A DNA stretch of 12,584 nt, from assembly GCA_946537585.1 (NCBI GenBank), contig CAMNFX010000017.1:1-12584 (forward strand), in the 5' to 3' direction. The DNA comes from an uncultured Lachnospiraceae bacterium. Its GTDB lineage: Bacteria; Bacillota; Clostridia; Lachnospirales; Lachnospiraceae. Position 1 is the stretch's first letter; the number at the start of each line of letters is the position of its first letter. The position numbers were made by a program, and so were the translations under genes. The notes under the pieces were generated by a model, which saw only the letters and a program-made list of their open reading frames with translations, ran no database searches and was not told where the DNA came from. Shown piece after piece: positions 7,892 to 12,584 of the stretch.

Positions 7892-9715
7892 ATGATCGAG
7901 AAAATGAAAATGGTTCACGTCATCACTTCTGCCTCCGCAAAGGAAGAAATGCTGAAGGACCTGCAGAGCATCGGTGTCATGCATCTTGCCGAGAAGCAGA
8001 ATGCTGACCGTGCCGTGACCGAGCGATTCCAGTCGATCTCGGATGCGGCGGCCGTGCTCAAATCCCATGCTGATCCGAAACAGCTCAGGAATCATGAAGA
8101 GCCTTTGTCGGAAGAGGCCTTCGGCGTTGAATATGCCAAAGTGCGCGAAGCGATCGACCGGAAGTCGGCGCTTGAGCAGGAGATCACTTCCGCAAATGCC
8201 GAGATCAGCAGAATATCTCCCTGGGGAGACTTCCAGCCTTCAGATGTGGAATTTCTGAGGAAACAGGGATTTGACTTCCATTTTTACCGCATTGATGAAA
8301 AGGACTATCCGGAGCTGGCTTCATCCGAAGACATTCAGGTGATCAAACTCGGACCGGTCGGCAAATCGGTCGCGGTGGCAGTCCTCGGAACCCTCCCGCA
8401 GACCATTCAGGCAACGGAATTCATCATGCCCGAAAAGAGCCTTACAGAGCTTCAGAAGGACGTGGCCGATGCGGAAGATGGAATCCGGAAGTGTGATGAG
8501 GAGCTGAGCTCGGAGTCACAGTACTATGAGGCATTTTGCAGGCAGCAGATGAAAGCGCAGAATGCGCTGAAGTTTTCCGAAGCGAACGCGACACTGCAGG
8601 GTGATGAAGACTTTGTCTGGCTTGCGGGATATATCCCTGAGGCGGACATCGACAAATTCAAGGCCATGACATCCGAAGGAAAATTCGCCTGGGCCATTGA
8701 GGATGTTGACGAGGAGGACGCTTTCGTTCCGACCAAGCTTCGTTACAACAAGGTGTCAAAGCTGATCAAGCCGATCTATGATATCCTGGATATCCGGCCG
8801 GGATACAGGGAGCAGGACATCTCACTGTGGTTTTTCCTGTTCTTTATCCTGTTCTTCGCCATGATCATCGGCGACGGAGGCTACGGTCTTCTGATCCTGC
8901 TGGCGACCGCCGCGATCCACGTGAAGCAGAAAAAGCTCACGGATGCCATCTTCCTGCTTTATATCCTGTCGGTCGGTACGATCGTCTGGGGTGCAGTCAC
9001 AGGCACATGGTTCGGCATGGAAAGCGCGATGAATGTACCGTTCCTGAGGGCTCTCGTCATACCGAGCATTGCGACGTATCCGGAGTATTTCGGCGTAACG
9101 AGTACCCAGACGCAGTTTGCCATCATGAAGTTCTCGCTTTCTGTCGGTATTGTCCAGCTTGTGCTTGGCAAGGTGCTGGCAATTAAAAAGAAAGTGGCGG
9201 AAAAGGATCTTTCGCTGATCGCGGAGATCGGATGGACGATCGCGGTCATCGCCATGTATATGCTTTCGCTCAATCTGGTAATCGGGGAGAACATTAACTT
9301 AAAGCCCGTATTTATCAGCATCGGCGTTGCATTCGTACTGGTCGTGCTGTTCGGCGGAATGACGCCGGGCACAAGCTTCGGACAGTCTGTCAAGGCAGGA
9401 CTTGCCGGTTCGTTTACGACATTCCTGGATACGATCAGCTGTTTCAGTAACGTCATGAGCTACATCCGTCTGTTTGCAGTAGGTATGGCCGGCGTCGCGA
9501 TCTCCGAGAGCTTTAACGATATCGGCGGAGGCATGCCGGGAATCCTGGTCATAGTAGGTGCTGTGATCATCATCCTCGGACACGCGCTGAATATAGCGAT
9601 GTGCTTCCTGTCTGTCGTCGTTCACGGTGTAAGACTGAACGTACTCGAGTTCTCGGGTCAGGTCGGCATCGAATGGGCGGGCATCTCATATGATCCTTTT
9701 AAAGAAGTTAAATAG
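7892..9715 (+). CDS. ntpI: V-type ATP synthase/ATPase membrane stator subunit I (a)
   Basis: The 607-residue protein carries the ion path past the rotor ring and anchors the stalk. Residues 1 to about 308 are a soluble cytosolic arm with two helical hairpins and a small mixed domain. From about 312 onward there are several membrane helices, starting with a very aromatic segment and the conserved MIIGDGGYGL. The key rotor-facing arginine is Arg526 in SYIRLFAVGMAG, and a second conserved arginine is Arg581 in HGVRLN. Both are present, so ion transport should be functional. The length is below the roughly 650 residues of many ntpI proteins and fits the Bacteroidetes/spirochaete-type subunit. CAGGAGGG (7878-7884) precedes the ATG at 7892. 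A second ATG at 7904 is possible but less likely. Confidence 0.95.
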   Translation: MIEKMKMVHVITSASAKEEMLKDLQSIGVMHLAEKQNADRAVTERFQSISDAAAVLKSHADPKQLRNHEEPLSEEAFGVEYAKVREAIDRKSALEQEITSANAEISRISPWGDFQPSDVEFLRKQGFDFHFYRIDEKDYPELASSEDIQVIKLGPVGKSVAVAVLGTLPQTIQATEFIMPEKSLTELQKDVADAEDGIRKCDEELSSESQYYEAFCRQQMKAQNALKFSEANATLQGDEDFVWLAGYIPEADIDKFKAMTSEGKFAWAIEDVDEEDAFVPTKLRYNKVSKLIKPIYDILDIRPGYREQDISLWFFLFFILFFAMIIGDGGYGLLILLATAAIHVKQKKLTDAIFLLYILSVGTIVWGAVTGTWFGMESAMNVPFLRALVIPSIATYPEYFGVTSTQTQFAIMKFSLSVGIVQLVLGKVLAIKKKVAEKDLSLIAEIGWTIAVIAMYMLSLNLVIGENINLKPVFISIGVAFVLVVLFGGMTPGTSFGQSVKAGLAGSFTTFLDTISCFSNVMSYIRLFAVGMAGVAISESFNDIGGGMPGILVIVGAVIIILGHALNIAMCFLSVVVHGVRLNVLEFSGQVGIEWAGISYDPFKEVK

Positions 9716-9746
9716 TTTCAGTCAATCACAATAAAGGAGATTAGTT

Positions 9747-10175
9747 ATGAATTTTGGATTTCTTGGAATGGCAGCTGCTCTTGGTTTATCTGCTTCAGGT
9801 TCTGCATTTGGAGCCGGCACCGCCGGTATGGCTACTGTTGGAGCATGGAAGAAGTGCTATGCCGCAGGAAAGCCTGCACCATTCATCATGATTGCTTTCA
9901 CGGGCGCTCCGCTGACCCAGATCATCTACGGATTCCTTCTGATGAACTTCATCAGAAACGCCAGCTGTGATCCGGCTCTTCAGCTTGGTGTCGGCATCTT
10001 CGGCGGTCTTGCAATCGGCCTCTCCGCTCTCAACCAGGGCAAGTGCTCCGCAGGCGCATCTGACGCTCTCGGCGCAACCGGTCAGGGTATTGCAAACTAC
10101 TTCATTGTCATCGGTATCGCAGAGACCGTTGCACTGTTCACACTGGTCTTCTGCCTGCTGGCACTGAACGGCTGA
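9747..10175 (+). CDS. ntpK: V-type ATP synthase/ATPase rotor subunit K (c, proteolipid)
   Basis: The 142-residue protein has four hydrophobic helices (about 4-31, 44-68, 78-105 and 112-140), a duplicated two-hairpin proteolipid as in V-type rotor rings. Only one acidic residue lies within a membrane helix, Glu126 in helix 4, so each subunit carries one ion. Thr57, Gln58 and Tyr61 in helix 2 and Gln97 in helix 3 align by motif with Thr64, Gln65, Tyr68 and Gln110, which with Glu139 form the Na+ site of Enterococcus hirae NtpK. I therefore infer Na+ coupling, although H+ use cannot be excluded. AAAGGAG (9733-9739) precedes the ATG. The gene is last of the ATPase set and is followed after four bases by a nucleotidyltransferase gene. 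Confidence 0.95.
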   Translation: MNFGFLGMAAALGLSASGSAFGAGTAGMATVGAWKKCYAAGKPAPFIMIAFTGAPLTQIIYGFLLMNFIRNASCDPALQLGVGIFGGLAIGLSALNQGKCSAGASDALGATGQGIANYFIVIGIAETVALFTLVFCLLALNG

Positions 10176-10179
10176 TTAT

Positions 10180-11118
10180 ATGAAAAAAACAGCACTGGTA
10201 ATTATGGCTGCAGGTATCGGCTCCCGTTACGGAGCCGGTATCAAGCAGCTGGCCAAGGTCGGTCCGAGCGGCGAGATCATCATTGACTACAGTATCCACG
10301 ATGCCCTCGCTGCGGGCTTTGATAAGATCATCTTCATTATCCGGAAGGATATCGAAGAAGAGTTCAAGGAAGTGATCGGCAGCCGCATCGAAAAAATAGC
10401 GGACGTGTCCTATGTCTATCAGGATCTGTCCGATCTGCCGGAGGGCTTTCATGTGCCGGAGGGGCGCACAAAGCCCTGGGGCACGGCACAGGCGATCTGG
10501 GCGATCCGCGATGTGATCGACTGTCCCTTCATGGTCATCAATGCAGATGATTTCTACGGCGCCAGCTCTTTTCAGATCATGCATGATTATCTCGTAAATG
10601 AGATGAGCGAAGACGCTTCCGTTCTGGATTTCTGCATGGCTGGCTATAAGCTCGGCAACACCTTAAGTGAAAAAGGTACGGTTGCCCGCGGCATCTGCCG
10701 TCAGAGCGAAAGCGGAGAGCTGCTTTCCGTGACCGAGACCTATCATATCGGACGTCATGAGGACGGCGTGGTCCGCGGAGACGACGGCAACGGCCATGTG
10801 AGGGAGATCCCGGAGGATTCTCTGGTCTCCATGAACATGTGGGGACTGAAGCCGACGATCATTGGGATCCTCGGCGAGAAGTTCCACGTCTTTCTGCAGC
10901 AGCTTCAGAACATGCCTGCAGACAAGCGCCGGACAGCCGAGTATCTTCTGCCCTTTGTGATCGATGATCTGATCCGGGCGGGGAAGGCGAGCGTCAAGGT
11001 ACTGCCCGTACACGAAAAATGGTACGGCGTTACCTACCACGAAGACCGCGAAAGCATTGTGAAGGCCATAGCGGATATGGTCAGCAGAAACATTTACAAG
11101 GAGAAACTCTTTGGCTGA
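10180..11118 (+). CDS. Nucleotidyltransferase family protein (sugar-phosphate type)
   Basis: The 312-residue protein begins with the nucleotidyltransferase signature: a hydrophobic strand and glycine-rich loop MAAGIGSRYG (9-18, with Gly14 and Arg16) followed by Lys22-Gln23. The NADDFYG segment (121-127) supplies Asp123 and Asp124, expected to bind the metal ion. This fold transfers a nucleotide from an NTP to a phosphorylated sugar or similar acceptor, in the cytosol. The substrate cannot be read from sequence. The C-terminal half (about 200-312) shows no recognised acyltransferase hexapeptide repeats. Its ATG lies four bases after the subunit K stop, and I see no good ribosome binding site, so translation may depend on coupling to the K gene. 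It overlaps the next gene by eight bases. Its link to the ATPase may be only shared transcription. Confidence 0.85.
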   Translation: MKKTALVIMAAGIGSRYGAGIKQLAKVGPSGEIIIDYSIHDALAAGFDKIIFIIRKDIEEEFKEVIGSRIEKIADVSYVYQDLSDLPEGFHVPEGRTKPWGTAQAIWAIRDVIDCPFMVINADDFYGASSFQIMHDYLVNEMSEDASVLDFCMAGYKLGNTLSEKGTVARGICRQSESGELLSVTETYHIGRHEDGVVRGDDGNGHVREIPEDSLVSMNMWGLKPTIIGILGEKFHVFLQQLQNMPADKRRTAEYLLPFVIDDLIRAGKASVKVLPVHEKWYGVTYHEDRESIVKAIADMVSRNIYKEKLFG

Positions 11119-12352
11119 TTCGAGACCAAGCCGCGAGGAACAGAAGCAGCGGCTCAAGCGCAATGTGATCGATACGGAAGAGGAACTGGGGAAAGACGAG
11201 GAAAAACGTCTTTCCCCATTCGTGATTCTGATATTCCTGCTGATCATAGCCGTGATCGGCTTCGGCGCATACTATTATCTGAACAACAGCCTGTCCGAAA
11301 GCTATACTGTTCTGTGGGAGCGCCGGCCGCAGGAAATGCAGGGCACCGTGGAGACCTTCAAGGGCTACGAGAGCTTTGCGGACGGTATCATCAAGTACAC
11401 CAAGGACGGTGCCGAGTACGTCGACAAGGACGGAAACGTCATCTGGGAGCGGAGCTACCAGCTCAATTCTCCCATCATTTCCCTAAGTGAAACACACGCG
11501 GTGATCGCCGATCAGGGCGGCACCAATATCTATATATTCAGCGAGGATATGCTGACCGGAACGAGCGAGACCATCCTTCCGATCTCCCTGGTCCGGGTCT
11601 CGGACAACGGGATCGTGTATGCTGTCTTAAATGACAGCGAGGCGGAATACATCACTGCCTTCCGCGAGGACGGCTCCGCGATCGACCTTTCGGTCAAGTC
11701 CATCGTCACCGGAGACGGCTATCCCTTTGATATCGCTGTCTCGCCTGACGGGAGTGAGCTTCTGACCTCCTACGCCGGCATCGATAACGGACAGATCATC
11801 AATAATGTCGTCTTCCGGAACTTCAGTGCCGTAGGCCAGAACGAGGACGCGCGGCGTATCGTCGGCGGCTTCAGTGATGAGTTCGCCGGACATCTTGCCG
11901 GAAGGGTCCATTTTTCGACCAATGATTCCAGCCAGGCGTTTTACGACGGCGGCGTGGTCTTTTTCTCCACCAAGGTCTTAAACTCCCCGGAGATCCTCGA
12001 GCACGTGACCTTCGAACAGAAGATCGACATGATCGCGGCAAGCAAAGACATCGTTGCAGTCATGCTGGAAGAAGACGGCACCGACGGGGTATATTCCACG
12101 CTGATGATCTACAGCAACAGAGGAGCAAAGCTCGGAGAGGTATCCCTGGATTACCGTTATACGGACATGTGCATCACGGGTACTTCCGTCGCGGTCTCCG
12201 ACTCTGTCAATATCTTCGTCTACAATAAGCGTGGTACCATGCGCGCAAGCCTTCAGTACAGTGAAGGGGAGCTTGGCAGCATGATCGGGACGAAAAGGAA
12301 CGGGGAGCTGTTTACGATCAGCGGAAATGACCTGTTCAGGATACGGTATTAA
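11111..12352 (+). CDS. DUF5711 family membrane-anchored protein, beta-propeller-like
   Basis: The 413-residue protein has a charged cytosolic N-terminus (1-34), a single membrane helix (about 36-57) without a cleavage site, and a large extracytoplasmic domain. This domain is rich in short strands with repeating patterns such as YVDKDGNVIWE and VAVMLEED, typical of a beta propeller and fitting DUF5711, a Clostridia family of unknown function. The start is a TTG at 11111, supported by AAGGAG at 11098-11103, seven bases upstream, and by the absence of a nearby ATG with a site. It overlaps the nucleotidyltransferase gene by eight bases, so the two are probably translated together. A role in cell-surface assembly or sensing is plausible from topology and neighbour, but not shown. 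The TAA at 12350-12352 abuts or overlaps the downstream palindrome. Confidence 0.82.
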   Translation: MADSRPSREEQKQRLKRNVIDTEEELGKDEEKRLSPFVILIFLLIIAVIGFGAYYYLNNSLSESYTVLWERRPQEMQGTVETFKGYESFADGIIKYTKDGAEYVDKDGNVIWERSYQLNSPIISLSETHAVIADQGGTNIYIFSEDMLTGTSETILPISLVRVSDNGIVYAVLNDSEAEYITAFREDGSAIDLSVKSIVTGDGYPFDIAVSPDGSELLTSYAGIDNGQIINNVVFRNFSAVGQNEDARRIVGGFSDEFAGHLAGRVHFSTNDSSQAFYDGGVVFFSTKVLNSPEILEHVTFEQKIDMIAASKDIVAVMLEEDGTDGVYSTLMIYSNRGAKLGEVSLDYRYTDMCITGTSVAVSDSVNIFVYNKRGTMRASLQYSEGELGSMIGTKRNGELFTISGNDLFRIRY

Positions 12353-12372
12353 ACAGATATAAAGATAGTATT

Positions 12373-12568
12373 CAGAAAGAGATGCTCTGAAAACGGCTTC
12401 GGAGCCTGATCTTTCCGGACTGAAAATTCTGCTAAAAGCATGCTCAGAATTTCTAACTCGCCTCTTACGAGGCTCGGACAGTAGAAATTCTTCGCATAAC
12501 GCAGAATTCTCAGTCTATGGGAAAGATAGACGGCTCCTGCAGATTGTTTTCAGAGCATCCTCTTTCTG
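12373..12568. repeat. Large imperfect palindrome (about 195 nt), possible MITE or structured RNA
   Basis: The two arms pair in successive blocks from the outside in. They are 12373-12394 with 12546-12568 (22 pairs, one bulge), GGAGCC 12401-12406 with 12532-12537, ATCTTTCC 12409-12416 with 12520-12527, and 12420-12432 with 12501-12513 (one mismatch). The innermost blocks are AGAATTTCTA 12446-12455 with 12482-12491 and GCCTC/GAGGC (12460-12464 with 12469-12473). Weaker matching ends continue outward (ATTAAAC at 12348 and GTTTAAAT at 12577-12584), so the element may extend to the DUF5711 stop codon and to or past the window edge. No open frame of note lies inside. It could be a MITE-like element, a long terminator-like RNA, or an ncRNA. 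Confidence 0.8.
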
Positions 12569-12584
12569 TATATACAGTTTAAAT

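Noticed and set aside
12395..12406. GGCTTCGGAGCC tetraloop hairpin as a simple terminator
   Set aside because: It has only a 4-bp stem, no T-run follows, and its GGAGCC half also pairs with 12532-12537 in the larger palindrome.
1..12584. CRISPR array, tRNA, rRNA, insertion sequence or prophage genes
   Set aside because: No direct repeat array, tRNA-like or rRNA sequence, transposase or phage protein was seen. The only candidate mobile structure is the 3' palindrome.

Overview
The window looks like a chromosomal segment of a Gram-positive anaerobic Clostridia species, most likely Lachnospiraceae. The grounds are a DUF3842 protein, a DUF5711 membrane-anchored propeller protein, strong GGAGG-type ribosome binding sites, several TTG starts, and a V-type ATPase where an F-type might be expected. 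This placement is inferred from protein families and style; no rRNA or other marker is present. All recognised genes lie on the + strand.

Left part (1-2906): a complete glutamyl-tRNA synthetase gene (gltX), a short structured intergenic stretch, a DUF3842 protein, another structured intergenic stretch, and an unrecognised 195-residue protein. This last gene is followed at once by a strong hairpin.

Middle (2932-10175): an AT-rich promoter region with two TATAAT boxes 11 bp apart, then a short leader. The leader ends in a hairpin plus T-run that resembles an intrinsic terminator, and it sits just before the first ribosome binding site. Next comes a compact seven-gene V-type ATPase operon in the order E, DUF2764 (candidate C-like subunit), A, B, D, I, K. 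The catalytic A subunit keeps its P-loop, GER glutamate and Walker B aspartate. Subunit I keeps the two membrane arginines. The K rotor subunit keeps one membrane glutamate plus the Thr/Gln/Gln/Tyr set that binds Na+ in the Enterococcus hirae enzyme. No canonical F, G or C subunit gene is present. This reduced layout matches Chlamydia, Bacteroidetes and spirochaete operons rather than the classical Firmicute ntp operon.

Right part (10180-12584): 4 bp after the K gene comes a nucleotidyltransferase gene. It overlaps by 8 bp a gene for a single-pass membrane protein with a DUF5711-type extracytoplasmic domain. After that stop codon lies a roughly 195-nt imperfect palindrome (about 12373-12568), possibly with weaker matching ends out to 12348 and 12583. 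It could be a MITE-like element, a large terminator-like RNA or a structured ncRNA. It is the least explained piece of DNA in the window.

The most useful leads are the 3' palindrome, the leader attenuator of the ATPase operon, the reduced and probably Na+-coupled ATPase, and the nucleotidyltransferase plus membrane-protein pair attached to the operon.
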